Origin: JALOAT01 sp041685115
GTDB taxonomy: Bacteria > Pseudomonadota > Gammaproteobacteria > Thiohalomonadales > Thiohalomonadaceae
DNA: 64,000 nt
NCBI GenBank assembly: GCA_041685115.1
Contig: JAWLGK010000005.1
Location: 1-64,000 of the forward strand
Direction: 5' to 3'
Shown piece after piece: positions 43,846 through 52,827 of this stretch. The notes under the pieces are model-generated. The model had not been told where the DNA came from and did not search any database. It saw only the letters and a program-made list of their open reading frames with translations. Both the position numbers and the translations under genes were made by a program. Position 1 is the stretch's first letter. Each line of letters starts with the position of its first letter.

Positions 43846-45219
43846 ATGAAGATCATCATCCTGGGGGCCGGGCAGGTCGGGTCGTCACTGGCGGCGAACC
43901 TGGTCAGCGAGGCCAACGACATCACCGTGGTGGACACCGACAAGGGCCGCCTCCAGTCCCTGCAGGAGCGCTTCGATCTGCGCACGGTGTTCGGTCCGGC
44001 CTCGCACCCGGAGGTGCTCGCGCACGCCGGCGCCGAGGATGCCGACATGATCATCGCGGTCACCAATTCGGACGAGACCAACATGGTTGCCTGCCAGGTG
44101 GCCTACACGCTGTTTCACACGCCCACCAAGATCGCCCGCGTGCGCGCCCAGGAATACCTGGATTTCCCACAGCTGTTCTCGCAGGAATCCATTCCGGTCG
44201 ACGTGCTCATCAGCCCCGAACAGCTGGTGACCAATTACATCCATCGCCTCATCGAACACCCGGGCGCCTTGCAGGTGCTCGATTTCGCCGCGGGCAAGGT
44301 GCAGCTCGTCGCAGTGAAGGCCTATTACGGTGGGCCACTGGTAGGCCAGGAATTGCGTCGCCTGCGCGATCACATGCCAGGCTTGCAGACCCGCGTGGCA
44401 GCCATTTTTCGCCGCGGCGCGGCCATCATCCCCGAGGGCCACACCGTCATCGAGGCCGACGACGAGGTGTTCTTCATCGCCGCCAAGCAGGACATCCGCG
44501 CCGTGATGAGCGAGCTGCGCCGCCTCGACTCGCCGGTGAAGCGCATCATCATCGCGGGCGGCGGCAACATCGGCAAACGGCTGGCCAAGGCGCTGGAGCC
44601 CGTTTACCAGGTCAAGATCATCGACCACAACACGGCGCGCACCCAGGCCATCGCCGAGGAGCTCACCAAGACCATCGTGTTGCAGGGCGATGCCGCCGAC
44701 GAAGAGCTGCTGCTCGAGGAAAACATCGAGAACACCGACGTGTTCTGTGCCCTTACCAACGATGACGAGGCCAACATCCTCTCCGCCATGCTGGCCAAGC
44801 GCCTGGGCGCGCGCAAGGTGATGGCCCTCATCAATCGCGCCGCTTACGTGGACCTGGTGGAGAGCGGCGACATCGACATCGCCATCTCACCGCCGCAGGC
44901 CACTATCGGCAGCCTGCTCACCCACGTGCGGCGCGGCGACGTGGTGGTGGTGCATTCCCTGCGCCGTGGTGCCGCCGAGGCCATCGAGGCGGTGGCCCAC
45001 GGCGACATGCGTTCCTCGAAGGTGGTGGGACGCGCCGTGCAGGATATCCGCCTGCCGCCGGGCACCACCATCGGCGCCCTGGTGCGCGGCAACGAGGTGG
45101 TCATTGCGCACCACGACACGGTGATCCAGGCCGAAGACCATCTCATCCTGTTCGTGGTGGACAAACGCCGCATCCCCGAAGTGGAGCGCATGTTCCAGGT
45201 GGGCGTGACCTTCCTCTGA
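43846..45219 (+). CDS. trkA: Trk system potassium uptake protein TrkA
   Basis: A 457-residue peripheral membrane protein made of two RCK units (about 1-225 and 230-457). Each begins with a Rossmann dinucleotide motif: MKIIILGAGQVGSSLA and IIIAGGGNIGKRLAK. Each also has a C-terminal TrkA_C domain. It binds NAD(H)/ATP and gates the TrkH/TrkG channel, which is not in the window. The ATG has GAGGAATAGG upstream. Downstream, the methyltransferase begins 4 nt after its stop. Confidence 0.96.
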   Translation: MKIIILGAGQVGSSLAANLVSEANDITVVDTDKGRLQSLQERFDLRTVFGPASHPEVLAHAGAEDADMIIAVTNSDETNMVACQVAYTLFHTPTKIARVRAQEYLDFPQLFSQESIPVDVLISPEQLVTNYIHRLIEHPGALQVLDFAAGKVQLVAVKAYYGGPLVGQELRRLRDHMPGLQTRVAAIFRRGAAIIPEGHTVIEADDEVFFIAAKQDIRAVMSELRRLDSPVKRIIIAGGGNIGKRLAKALEPVYQVKIIDHNTARTQAIAEELTKTIVLQGDAADEELLLEENIENTDVFCALTNDDEANILSAMLAKRLGARKVMALINRAAYVDLVESGDIDIAISPPQATIGSLLTHVRRGDVVVVHSLRRGAAEAIEAVAHGDMRSSKVVGRAVQDIRLPPGTTIGALVRGNEVVIAHHDTVIQAEDHLILFVVDKRRIPEVERMFQVGVTFL

Positions 45220-45223
45220 GCCC

Positions 45224-45796
45224 ATGAGCGACGACGCGCTGCGGCAGAAATGGGACACCCGCTACCGCGACCAGGCGGTGGATGAGACCCGCGCGGCGCG
45301 TGTGCTCACCGACAATCTGCACCTGCTCCCGGCCCAGGGCCGCGCCCTGGACCTGGCCTGCGGTCTCGGCGCCCATGCCTGCCTGCTCGCGCGTGCCGGC
45401 CTCGCGGTGGAGGCCTGGGATCTGTCGCCGGTGGCCATCACCGCCCTCGCAAGCCATGCCGAACACGAAGGACTGCCCATCACGGCGCAGGTGCACGATG
45501 CCCTGACCGCACCGCCGCCACCCGACAGCTACGATGTGATCGTGGTGGTGCACTTCCTGGAGCGCGCCCTCGCCCCCGCGCTTACGGCAGCGCTGCGCCC
45601 GGGCGGCCTGCTGTTCTACCAGACCTTCGCCGGCGTGGGACCCGGCCCCGGCAATCCCGCCTATCGACTCGCCCGTGGCGAGATCCTGCGCCTGTTTGCA
45701 GGGCTCACCCCGGTCGTCTACCGTGAAGAACACGACGTCGGTGACGACCGCCGCGGCCTGCGCGGCGAGACCCTGCTGATCGCCCAGAGGCCCTGA
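45224..45796 (+). CDS. Class I SAM-dependent methyltransferase
   Basis: A 190-residue methyltransferase. Motif I is ALDLACGLGAHACLLARAG (about 45-63), then WDLSPVAI, and motif IV region SYDVIVVVHFLERAL. It resembles TehB/UbiE-type small methyltransferases. The substrate is not identifiable. It starts 4 nt after trkA and overlaps the TPR gene at its stop (TGATG), so the three genes look like one operon. Confidence 0.85.
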   Translation: MSDDALRQKWDTRYRDQAVDETRAARVLTDNLHLLPAQGRALDLACGLGAHACLLARAGLAVEAWDLSPVAITALASHAEHEGLPITAQVHDALTAPPPPDSYDVIVVVHFLERALAPALTAALRPGGLLFYQTFAGVGPGPGNPAYRLARGEILRLFAGLTPVVYREEHDVGDDRRGLRGETLLIAQRP

Positions 45797-46119
45797 TGAA
45801 CACACGTACCGAACAGCTGGAAAAGCTCCTCGAAAAAGGGCCGGACAACGCCATGCTGCGCTTTGGCCTCGGCAAGGCCTGGCTGGATGAAGGGGACGCC
45901 GCACGCGCCGCCGAACACCTGGGCAAAGCCGTGGAACTGCAGGTGGACTACTCCGCCGCGTGGAAACTGCTAGGCAAAGCACTCGCCGGTGCGGGACGCG
46001 TGGCTGATGCCAAGGCCGCCTACGCGCGGGGTATCGAGGTGGCCGAGGCGCGGGGCGATGTCCAGGCCGCCAAGGAGATGCGTGTGTTTTCCCGCCGCCT
46101 TGAACCGCGCCGCGAATAG
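45796..46119 (+). CDS. Small tetratricopeptide-repeat protein
   Basis: A 107-residue protein with two or three TPR helices-pairs. Residues 18-50 (AMLRFGLGKAWLDEGDAARAAEHLGKAVELQ) and 53-85 (YSAAWKLLGKALAGAGRVADAKAAYARGIEVA) show the TPR pattern W/L-G-Y/A-A-P-like spacing. No signal peptide. The ATG overlaps the methyltransferase stop. It is probably a protein-interaction adaptor; the partner is unknown. Confidence 0.85.
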   Translation: MNTRTEQLEKLLEKGPDNAMLRFGLGKAWLDEGDAARAAEHLGKAVELQVDYSAAWKLLGKALAGAGRVADAKAAYARGIEVAEARGDVQAAKEMRVFSRRLEPRRE

Positions 46120-46398
46120 CCGCTCATCGGGCACGAACTCAGCTTCTCCCCGTCCCCTCGCATCTCACGGGCCCGGAATCCTGGCGTATTGACTTCGCCC
46201 CGTGAACGATTTCACCATCCAACAGCTTGCCCGCGCCGCCAAGGTTTGGCCGCAAGCAATCTACTGAAGCCCTGAATTTCAAGGCACGCCATCCAGATCA
46301 CCAACGGCGGCATCACACCAAACGGCTTGATGTGCGCGTTGCTCGGCGTAGCCCGCCGCTTGGGCAACCACGCCTAACAACGTATAGGAGAAACAAGA

Positions 46399-47490
46399 AT
46401 GAGAAACGGAACCCTGATACTCGCGATGGTGGCGGCGATGGGCTGGCAGGGCACGGCCCTGGCCCAGACGGAACTTGAGCAACGCATCCAGGGCATGGAG
46501 CAACAGATGCGCTATCTGGAAGGGCGCGTGCAGAGCAGCGATGCGGGTGACAAGTGGTGGCAGGGCGTCTCCATGAGCGGCCTGGTGGAGGTGGAAGCCG
46601 TCAGCGCAAACACCGACGACGCCGACACCAGCGACATCGCCGTCGCCACGGTGGAGCTGGGCCTCGAAGCAGAGTTGAGCGACTGGGCCCGCGCCAGCGT
46701 GGTGCTGCTGTACGAAGAAGAAGGCACACCCCTGGACGTGGACGCTGCCACCTTGACCTTCGGTAACACGGAGGTATCGCCGTTTTATCTCACCGTCGGC
46801 CGCACCGTGATCCCGTTCGGGCGCTTCGTCAGCCATCTGGTCTCCGACCCGCTGACGCTGGAGCTGGGAGAAACCTCCGAAAGCACTGCCATGGTTGGCT
46901 TCAAGCAGGGCGGCTTCTACGGCAACGCCTTCGTGTTTAACGGTGACACGGATAACGGCGACGACGCCATCGACAACGGCGGCCTGAATCTCGGATATGC
47001 CCTCGAGGGCGAGACCGGTTTCGACGTCAGCCTGAGCTATCTCAGCGATCTCAGCGATAGTGACGCGATCACTGATGAGATCGGTAATACGGTTGAGGAC
47101 GACGTCCCCGGCTGGAACGCCTACCTGGCCGTCACGCACGGCCCCTTCAGCGCCCTCGCCGAATACCTCGCCGCGAGCGATAGCTTCGCCACCGGCGAAC
47201 TCGCGTTCGGCGGCCGCGGCGCCGAGCCGAGCGCCTGGAACGTGGAGCTCGGCTACACCTTCGAGCTGGCCGGCAAGGAAAGCACCTTCGCCATCGGCTA
47301 CCAGGGCACCGACGAGGCCCAAGGCCTCGAACTACCCGAACAGCGCCTCCTCGTGGGCCTTTCCGTCGCGCTGGCGGAGTACACCAGCGTGAGCTTCGAA
47401 TGGGCGCGCGACGAGGACTACGCGGTGGTCGACGGCGGCACAGGTGAGGACAGCGATGCGTTCACCGTCCAGGTGGCCCTGGAGTTCTGA
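46399..47490 (+). CDS. LbtU-type siderophore porin-like outer-membrane protein
   Basis: A 363-residue outer-membrane protein: signal peptide (MRNGTLILAMVAAMGWQGTALA, cleaved before QTELEQ), a short coiled coil (ELEQRIQGMEQQMRYLEGRV) and a barrel with alternating hydrophobic strands, ending VQVALEF with C-terminal Phe. The coiled-coil-plus-barrel layout and motifs such as SPFYLTVGRTVIPFGRF and YGNAFVFNG match LbtU-like proteins as I recall them. LbtU transports legiobactin in Legionella; here the substrate is unknown. GGAGA lies 8 nt upstream of the ATG. It is preceded by about 280 nt without a gene in which I see nothing notable. Confidence 0.78.
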   Translation: MRNGTLILAMVAAMGWQGTALAQTELEQRIQGMEQQMRYLEGRVQSSDAGDKWWQGVSMSGLVEVEAVSANTDDADTSDIAVATVELGLEAELSDWARASVVLLYEEEGTPLDVDAATLTFGNTEVSPFYLTVGRTVIPFGRFVSHLVSDPLTLELGETSESTAMVGFKQGGFYGNAFVFNGDTDNGDDAIDNGGLNLGYALEGETGFDVSLSYLSDLSDSDAITDEIGNTVEDDVPGWNAYLAVTHGPFSALAEYLAASDSFATGELAFGGRGAEPSAWNVELGYTFELAGKESTFAIGYQGTDEAQGLELPEQRLLVGLSVALAEYTSVSFEWARDEDYAVVDGGTGEDSDAFTVQVALEF

Positions 47491-47493
47491 TCT

Positions 47494-47811
47494 CTACGGG
47501 CTCGCCAGCTTCAGGCCGACGATGCCGCACAGGATCAGCAGGAGCGAAACCAGCCTGCCCACAGTGGCAGGCTCGCCGAGCCAGACCATCCCCACCACCG
47601 CCGTGCCCAAGGCGCCGATGCCCGTCCACACGGCATAGGCCGTGCCGACGGGCAGGTTTCGCATGGCCATGCCCAGCAGGACAAAACTGAGCACCATGGC
47701 CGCCACCGTGCCTGTGACGACCCAAGGGCGGGTGAACCCCGCCGCGACCTTGAGTCCGACCGCCCAGGCAATCTCGAAAAGACCGGCGATGGTGAGAATG
47801 ATCCAGGACAT
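47494..47811 (-). CDS. gdx: Guanidinium exporter Gdx (SugE-type SMR protein)
   Basis: A 105-residue small multidrug-resistance protein with four helices. It starts MSWIILTIAGLFEIAWAVGLK; the conserved Glu of helix 1 (LFEIAW) is the substrate/proton site. Mid-protein GTAYAVWTGIGALGTAV is the SugE signature that separates guanidinium exporters from broad drug-export EmrE types. The longer upstream frame would overlap a guanidine-II riboswitch, so the ATG at 47809-47811 is correct. The riboswitch strongly supports guanidine as substrate. Confidence 0.93.
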   Translation of the reverse strand: MSWIILTIAGLFEIAWAVGLKVAAGFTRPWVVTGTVAAMVLSFVLLGMAMRNLPVGTAYAVWTGIGALGTAVVGMVWLGEPATVGRLVSLLLILCGIVGLKLASP

Positions 47812-47826
47812 GTCCACCCCTGTGTG

Positions 47827-47871
47827 GCCGGGGCCGTCCCCGATTGGAACTGGAGCGGTGAGGTCGTCCTC
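47827..47871 (-). promoter_or_regulatory. Guanidine-II (mini-ykkC) riboswitch upstream of gdx
   Basis: Reading the minus strand, hairpin P1 is GTGAGG-ACGA-CCTCAC (47856-47871) and hairpin P2 is CGGGG-ACGG-CCCCG (47827-47840), joined by a 15-nt linker. Both have perfect stems and ACGR tetraloops, the defining features of the guanidine-II class. P2 ends 15 nt before the gdx start, within reach of the ribosome-binding site. Guanidine binding should expose it and switch on export. Confidence 0.93.
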
Positions 47872-48059
47872 ACTTCCGGTAGATTTCACCCGCTGCAAAG
47901 CGCGTCAGTGGCGCGTCGAACAGGCCAAGCCAGCCCACATGAGCGGTCGGCACTGGCCCTTGCGGCCGGGCAGACGAGGCCATCATCGCCAGGGCGAGCC
48001 AAGCGCCGCGACGAATGGGCGGCGCCAGGAATTCATCCAGGCTCCGGGGCTGCCGGCGC

Positions 48060-49268
48060 TTACTTCTGCGTGTCCGGTTTGGCCTTGTTCAGGCTCTCGC
48101 GCAACAGCTGCCCGAAGGTGCCGACCGATTCATCGGTCTTCGGCTTCGCGGCCGGCCGGTAGGCCTCGACGTTGGCGGCCTCCTCATGGGAAGCGGTATC
48201 CAACGACAGACTGAGGCGGCGCCGCGCACTGTCGACGGCAAGCACCGTGGCCTCGACCACATCACCCGGATTGACCACCTCCTTCGCGTGGCTCACCCGG
48301 CGGCCGCCGCCCAGTTCGCTGTTGGGCACCAGCCCTTCCAAACCCGGCTCCACCTCGACAAAAGCGCCGAAGGGTTGCAGGCGGGTGATCGTGCCCTTCA
48401 CCTTCGAGCCCGTGGGATAGCGTGCTTCGGCCTCCTGCCAGGGATCGGCGCCGAGGGCACGGATGGACAGGGCGATGCGCTCGCCCTTGTCGGTCTGCTC
48501 GATGCGCAGCACGGAGACCTCCACCTCGTCACCGGGCTTTACCAGATCCTGCGGCTTGACGCCCCGGCTGTAAGAGAGTTCGCTGACGTGAACCATGCCC
48601 TCCAGGCCGCCCAGGTCGACGAAGGCGCCGTAATCCTTCACCGAGGTGACCGTACCCTTCAGCACCAGCCCCACGGCCAGCCTGCCGCGCAGCTCGGCGG
48701 CCTGCTGACGCGCCTCCTCTTCCAGCAGCGCCCGACGCGAGAGCACCAGGTTCGGGCGACGGCCGCCCTCGTACTTGGTGATACGGAAGCTCAGACGCTG
48801 GCCAACGTAGCTTTGCAGGTCGTCCACGAAACGCGTGGCCACCTGCGAAGCCGGACAGAACCCGCGCATGCCAGCCACCTGGACCTCCAGGCCGCCCTTG
48901 GCGACGCCCGACACCATGCCCTCCACCGGCAGCCCGTTGGCAAAGGCCTGTTCGAGGCCGGCGCTGTCATGGACGTGCCGCCCGGCGCTGCGACCCAAAA
49001 GCAGGGTGCCCGTACGATCGTCGCGACTCAGTACATAGCTCTCGATGGTGTCGCCCACCTGCGCGGTATGGCCCTCGGCATCGGTGAGCTCGGCGATCTC
49101 GATCACCGCCTCGGCCTTGGTGCCGAGGTCCACGAAGGCCTGCTCGGCGCCGATGGAGACGATGCGACCACGCACACGCTCGCCCGGCTGCGGTGCCGTG
49201 TGGCCCTGGCCAGGACTTTTGCGTTCATATTCGTCCAGAAGGGCGCTGAAATCTTCGTGTTCTGCCAT
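48060..49268 (-). CDS. S1 RNA-binding-domain protein with four repeats
   Basis: A 402-residue protein starting MAEHEDFSALLDEYERKS; the open frame further upstream lacks protein-like sequence. Four S1 domains lie at about residues 30-100 (GERVRGRIVSIGAEQAFVDLG), 115-185 (VEGMVSGVAKGGLEVQV), 205-275 (VLKGTVTSVKDYGAFVDLGG) and 290-365 (VKGTITRLQPFGAFVEVEPG). A low-complexity tail follows. It resembles ribosomal S1 but is shorter than the six-repeat RpsA. It may bind mRNA or act in translation or RNA decay. Minus strand, alone. Confidence 0.82.
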   Translation of the reverse strand: MAEHEDFSALLDEYERKSPGQGHTAPQPGERVRGRIVSIGAEQAFVDLGTKAEAVIEIAELTDAEGHTAQVGDTIESYVLSRDDRTGTLLLGRSAGRHVHDSAGLEQAFANGLPVEGMVSGVAKGGLEVQVAGMRGFCPASQVATRFVDDLQSYVGQRLSFRITKYEGGRRPNLVLSRRALLEEEARQQAAELRGRLAVGLVLKGTVTSVKDYGAFVDLGGLEGMVHVSELSYSRGVKPQDLVKPGDEVEVSVLRIEQTDKGERIALSIRALGADPWQEAEARYPTGSKVKGTITRLQPFGAFVEVEPGLEGLVPNSELGGGRRVSHAKEVVNPGDVVEATVLAVDSARRRLSLSLDTASHEEAANVEAYRPAAKPKTDESVGTFGQLLRESLNKAKPDTQK

Positions 49269-49584
49269 GGGATGGGGGATGCCGAATAGAGGGATGCAGG
49301 GGCGCTGCCGGCTCGGCCGCTGCATCGGAAAATTCACTGCCCACTCGGGGCCGGGCTGTAAGCCTACTACCGCACGAGCGGGTTCGGAATAGCGCGATGA
49401 TGGCTTTACAGGGAATGGGGCGATGACGGTGGCCAGACCCCTCATTCGTAAGGCGCTGAAGCGGATTGCGCCATGCCCGTAGTGATGGGGCAGTGGATCT
49501 CGGATGGCATCGAAGGAGAATCGGCTATCTTCGTCACCGCGGAAGTAGGCCACCTTGGCGAACAGGGCACGGCTCACGCAATCG
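49269..49584. other. Gene-free stretch, nothing recognised
   Basis: This 316-bp stretch precedes the S1-protein gene and borders the broken-gene region. It shows no convincing coding sequence, hairpin or repeat to my reading. It may contain the promoter of the S1-protein gene. Confidence 0.5.
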
Positions 49585-50246
49585 CGTGTCTTTCTTTTCG
49601 AGCCGGAGGATCTTGCGGTACTCCTGCGCCTTCTCGCGGAAGATGCTCACGTAAATCTTGTCGGTGTAGACGGCGTACTTGAAGTTGCCCATGGCCACGC
49701 AGTCGCGCAGGGCACCGGTGAACTGCTGGCGGTAGTTCTCCTCCACGAAAGCGGAATGGAGGAAGTCCTCGTCGCGCTGGTTGATGTACTTGGTGCCGCC
49801 GCCCGTACGCAGGTTGATGGTATCGATGACGATGTCCAGGATGGCCTGGTGCAGCAGCCGGGCGCGCTCGCTCTCAGACACCAGCATGGCCAGGTTCAGG
49901 AAGGCCCGGAAGTCGAAGACCGCCAATTGGGGGTCTTGGCGATGTTCCCGAAATCGGTTTCGGGAACATCCAGCGCCTTGATCGCTTCTTTCAATGTTTT
50001 CAGGCGGTTACCCTTCAGGACCTCGTAGCCGTTCCGGGTCAGTTCGTCCGCATGTTGTTCCAGGTAACTTTCGATGGTGCGGGTGGTCACCTCGAAAAAG
50101 GCCGCCACCTGCTCCTTGATGACGACCGTCTTGCCCTCGAACGGGATGCCTTGCAGACCGGCTGCCTTTTCGATCTCGGCCAGGGCATAGGGTTGTTCAG
50201 GATGTTATGCCGGTCTACGGGGGGAACTGGTCAGGTCCTTGGCCAT
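49585..50246 (-). pseudogene. Broken RhuM-like DNA-binding-protein gene, copy 1
   Basis: From ATG 50244-50246 (MAKDLTSSPRRP...) the reading runs through several frames: a piece reading YALAEIEKAAGLQGIPFEGK ... VTTRTIESYLEQHADELTRNGY ... FGNIAKTPN, then, after a one-base loss, AVFDFRAFLNLAMLVSESER ... EYRKILRLEKKD. An apparent insertion near 50210 and compensating deletion near 50190 also disturb the start. It ends abruptly near 49585. The protein resembles DNA-binding 'RhuM-like' virulence-type proteins that I know only loosely. A 185-bp part recurs at 53154-53335. Confidence 0.65.
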
Positions 50247-50279
50247 GGGTATCCTCTTACAAGTTATCCGTGCATGAGT

Positions 50280-50352
50280 GGATGCGCTGTGCTTTCCACC
50301 CTACGTTTCGCCGCAAGACCCCGGATTCCGCTGCGCTCCATCCGGGCTACAT
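50280..50352 (+). repeat. Short dispersed repeat, copy 1
   Basis: GATGCGCTGTGCTTTCCACC then CTACGTTTCGCCGCAAGACC and CCGGATTCCGCTGCGCTCCA, ending TCCGGGCTACAT. A near copy lies at 53334-53404. Both lie next to fragments of the broken genes, so it is a boundary marker of past rearrangement. Confidence 0.7.
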
Positions 50353-50385
50353 GCTGCCATGGGATGAGACCGCCGAGATGGAAGG

Positions 50386-50668
50386 ATGAGCAAGCCCTTG
50401 TCCAATCGCCGCCACTGCCAGCGACTCGCTCGCCAGCACGCCGATCACGGCGCTCGCCACCGACTGAACCCGTTTCGCGTGGATATCGGCTCCGAAGACA
50501 TCGTCGACGTACATCCACACGTCGTCCGGGCTGAATTTCGCTGCCGCTTTCTTCATTCTCGGTTTCCCCGCCAGCTCTCAACGGGGATACATTTTCCGTT
50601 ATATCCGCTACTTGCCTGATCGAATATCTCTATGTGCCGATCAGAAAAAATGAGGGGATCCCTAAGGG
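50386..50668 (-). mobile_element. 5' remnant of IS4-like element, copy A
   Basis: Starts at the end sequence CCCTTAGGGATCCCCTCA (minus strand, 50668 inward). The transposase begins at ATG 50554-50556 (MKKAAAKFSPDDVWMYVDDV). After FGADIHAKRVQSVASAVIGV...AIGQGLA it is cut off near 50388. The DxHAKRV...LAV..IGQGLA pattern matches the N-terminus of IS4-family transposases. The same first ~185 bp occur inverted at 52643-52827. Confidence 0.7.
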
Positions 50669-50744
50669 TCGGAATGTCATCAACGACGACGCCCCAGTGT
50701 TCGAGCAGGAGGCGCGCGTAGGATGTGATGGCCATGTCCGACAT
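50669..50744 (-). pseudogene. Truncated hypothetical gene cut by IS4-like element
   Basis: Begins MSDMAITSYARLLLEHWGVVVDDIPTL and runs straight into the left end of IS copy A at 50668, where it loses its native sequence. It follows vapC by 12 nt on the same strand and so was probably the third gene of that operon. The product is unknown. Only about 26 native codons remain. Confidence 0.5.
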
Positions 50745-50756
50745 TCCTTCGCAATC

Positions 50757-51146
50757 TCAAGCGGTCTTGGCGAACAACGCCACGTCCGGCAACCCTTTGA
50801 AGTGCGCATCGCAGGTGAGCAGCTCAGCGCCCTGATGCCGTGCCGTCGCGTAGACGATGGCATCGGCGGTAGCCAGCTTGTGTTCGCGGTGCAGCTCCGC
50901 CGCGAGCAGGGCGATGGCGGTGTCCAGTGGCACGACGACACACTTCTGCGTGTAGGCGATCACTTGGTCGGCCTGCTCTTCGCCGAGTTCGCGCACCAGC
51001 CACTTCGACAGTTCAAGCTGCACGATGGTCGGCACGATGCACTGCGGCTTGTCCGGGAACTGTTTGCCCAGCTCCTTGCCGAGCGCACTGCCAGTAAGCC
51101 ATTCGATCCAGGCCGAGGTATCGACCACGCGCAACGGTGCCGCCAT
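50757..51146 (-). CDS. PIN-domain toxin, VapC type
   Basis: A 129-residue PIN-domain ribonuclease. Acidic active-site residues: Asp9 (VVDTSAWIEWL), Glu near 45 (LELSKWL), Asp near 94 (LATADAIVYATA) and Asp near 113 (LTCDAHF), all present. It should cut RNA as the toxin of a toxin-antitoxin pair. Its ATG overlaps the antitoxin stop (TGATG). It appears intact, unlike its surroundings, and may be selected for in this decaying segment. Confidence 0.88.
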   Translation of the reverse strand: MAAPLRVVDTSAWIEWLTGSALGKELGKQFPDKPQCIVPTIVQLELSKWLVRELGEEQADQVIAYTQKCVVVPLDTAIALLAAELHREHKLATADAIVYATARHQGAELLTCDAHFKGLPDVALFAKTA

Positions 51147-51358
51147 CAGTAGCGATCCCCGCGGTCGCGGTAGTCGTCGGTGCGTGCGCCCTTGGCGATG
51201 CCGGCCAACTGCTCCAGCTCGGGCACGGGCATCAACAGCACGCCCCTGCCTTTGGGGATGAACACGAATTCCTGTCCGGCTTCCCAGTGCTGTTCTTCGC
51301 GCACGGCTTTGGGAATGGAGATCTGGAACTTGCTGGATAAGGTGGCGGTAGCGGCCAT
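51146..51358 (-). CDS. AbrB/MazE-type antitoxin, VapB-like
   Basis: 70 residues, starting MAATATLSSKFQISIPKAVR at 51356-51358 with GAGGG upstream; the frame extends further upstream but without protein-like sequence. The N-terminal half is a SpoVT/AbrB swapped-hairpin DNA-binding fold (SSKFQISIPKAVREEQHWEAG). The C-terminal tail neutralises the toxin. It is coupled to the PIN toxin gene by overlap. Confidence 0.85.
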   Translation of the reverse strand: MAATATLSSKFQISIPKAVREEQHWEAGQEFVFIPKGRGVLLMPVPELEQLAGIAKGARTDDYRDRGDRY

Positions 51359-51450
51359 TTTCGTACCCTCAAAACGTCGATCACGATTTGGTAAGAATAC
51401 AGCGCTTCGTCCCAGGAGGCCAGATACTGCGAGGGGTCGAGCTTTCTCCA

Positions 51451-52351
51451 TCATGCGATCCCCATTCCCCGCTGCCGGCCGAAGCTCCAGCTCACGCTGC
51501 CGCCCCGCACCGCCGCCGTCATGCTCTGGCCCAGCCGCTGTTCGAGCACGGGCTTCCAGGGCACCAGGCTGAACCCCTTGCCGTCGTCCAGCATGGCGTA
51601 GCGCCCGCTGGCCAGCATCAGGCTGCGCCGGTAGATGCCGCTGACGTGCTGGCTGCGCCGCTCGGCCAGGCCTTGTTCGACGAGGAAGTCGGCGTGCTGC
51701 GCACCTCGCTGCCAAAGCCCGGCTCGCCCAGCCCTTCGCCGCCGCCGATCAACTACTGATCCAGCCAGGTGGCACCGATCACGCGGGCCTGCCGCTCGAT
51801 GGGCAGGTGCGATTTCAGCTCCACCGCCACACCGCCGGCGCAGCTGCGCGTCGTACTGCCGGCCCTGCTCCGGCAGGTCGGCCGGGACTTGCCAGACGCC
51901 TTCAGCCAGGCGCTCGACGATGCCGGCGCGGCGCAGGGCTTCCGGCCGGCGGACGTGGGCCGCCACCACCTCGGCGGGGTCGCGGCCGGGCACGGCCTGC
52001 GCCCTGGCGACGGCCAGGTGGTGGTCGGGTGCGGTACAGGCCATCGGCGGCCAGCGCGGCGATGGTCTTGTCGGCCGCGCGCACGCTGGCCGCGCCTTTC
52101 ATTTCCACCACCGCGCCCCTGGGGTACTGCTCCAGTTCCGTGCGGGGTGGCAGCGCGACGCAGTGGGCCTTGCCGTCGGTGCCATCGACGATCAGGTGGC
52201 CCTTGTCGTACAGCTCGTCGGCCAGGCACTTGGTGGCGACGCGGCCGAGGATCGGGCGGGCGTGCTTGCCCGGCTCGGCTTTCTGTGTGCCCGCGGGTGC
52301 CGCCGCAAATGAGACAGACCTGGAGGAGAGGGCCACACACCTATGCCCCAC
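51451..52351 (-). pseudogene. Frameshifted DUF3363/relaxase-type remnant
   Basis: Three frames each give pieces of one protein: LADELYDKGHLIVDGTDGKA ... TIAALAADGLYRT; then DHHLAVARAQ ... VAAHVRRPEALRRAGIVERL; then VAVELKSHLPIERQARVIG; and finally IYRRSLMLASGRYAMLDDGK ... WSFGRQRGMGIA at the C-terminus. These match the C-terminal DUF3363 domain of plasmid/ICE relaxases (TraI/VirD2-like), as I recall it. At least three frameshifts and an internal deletion mean no functional protein. Confidence 0.7.
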
Positions 52352-52357
52352 CCAAGG

Positions 52358-52618
52358 TCACGGTGTGACGCGGGTCAGCGTAATCGCGTCAGGGGTTCCT
52401 TCATTGAAGGTTAAGCTGTTCCCGGTCACTACCATGGTTGCATTCCCACCAGTGGCATGGACGGTGCCGACCTGACACCAGGTTTCGCCCGCTGATTCGA
52501 TACATCCGGCAAGACTGGTCAGGTAATCTCCTCCATGCGGTGGATTAATGCACTCGGCTTGGGAACGGTCCACCTCGCCGTTCTCATCCTCATAAAAATC
52601 GCATTCCCCGCCTCCCAT
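52358..52618 (-). pseudogene. Hypothetical protein fragment, N-terminus lost to IS
   Basis: An 86-codon open frame from MGGGECDFYEDENGEVDRSQ to ITLTRVTP. The frame reads upstream as LGYFPWLKM before meeting the IS4-like end at 52643, so the true start is missing. Four cysteines (two pairs) suggest an exported, disulfide-bonded domain. No family recognised. Confidence 0.5.
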
Positions 52619-52642
52619 CTTCAGCCACGGGAAATAGCCGAG

Positions 52643-52827
52643 CCCTTAGGGATCCCCTCATTTTTCTGATCGGCACATAGAGATATTCGATCAGGCAAGT
52701 AGCCGATATGACGGAAAATATATCCCCGTTGAGAGCTGACGGGAAAACCGAGAATGAAGAAAGCGGCAGCGAAATTCAGCCCGGACGACGTGTGGATGTA
52801 CGTCGACGATGTCTTCGGAGCCGATAC
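52643..52827 (+). mobile_element. 5' remnant of IS4-like element, copy B (inverted)
   Basis: Starts CCCTTAGGGATCCCCTCA and carries the transposase start at 52754 (MKKAAAKFSPDDVWMYVDDV then FGADT and a stop). It is almost identical to copy A but in opposite orientation, and stops where an IS256-type sequence begins at 52826. Copies A and B thus face each other across 50.67-52.64 kb. Confidence 0.7.
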
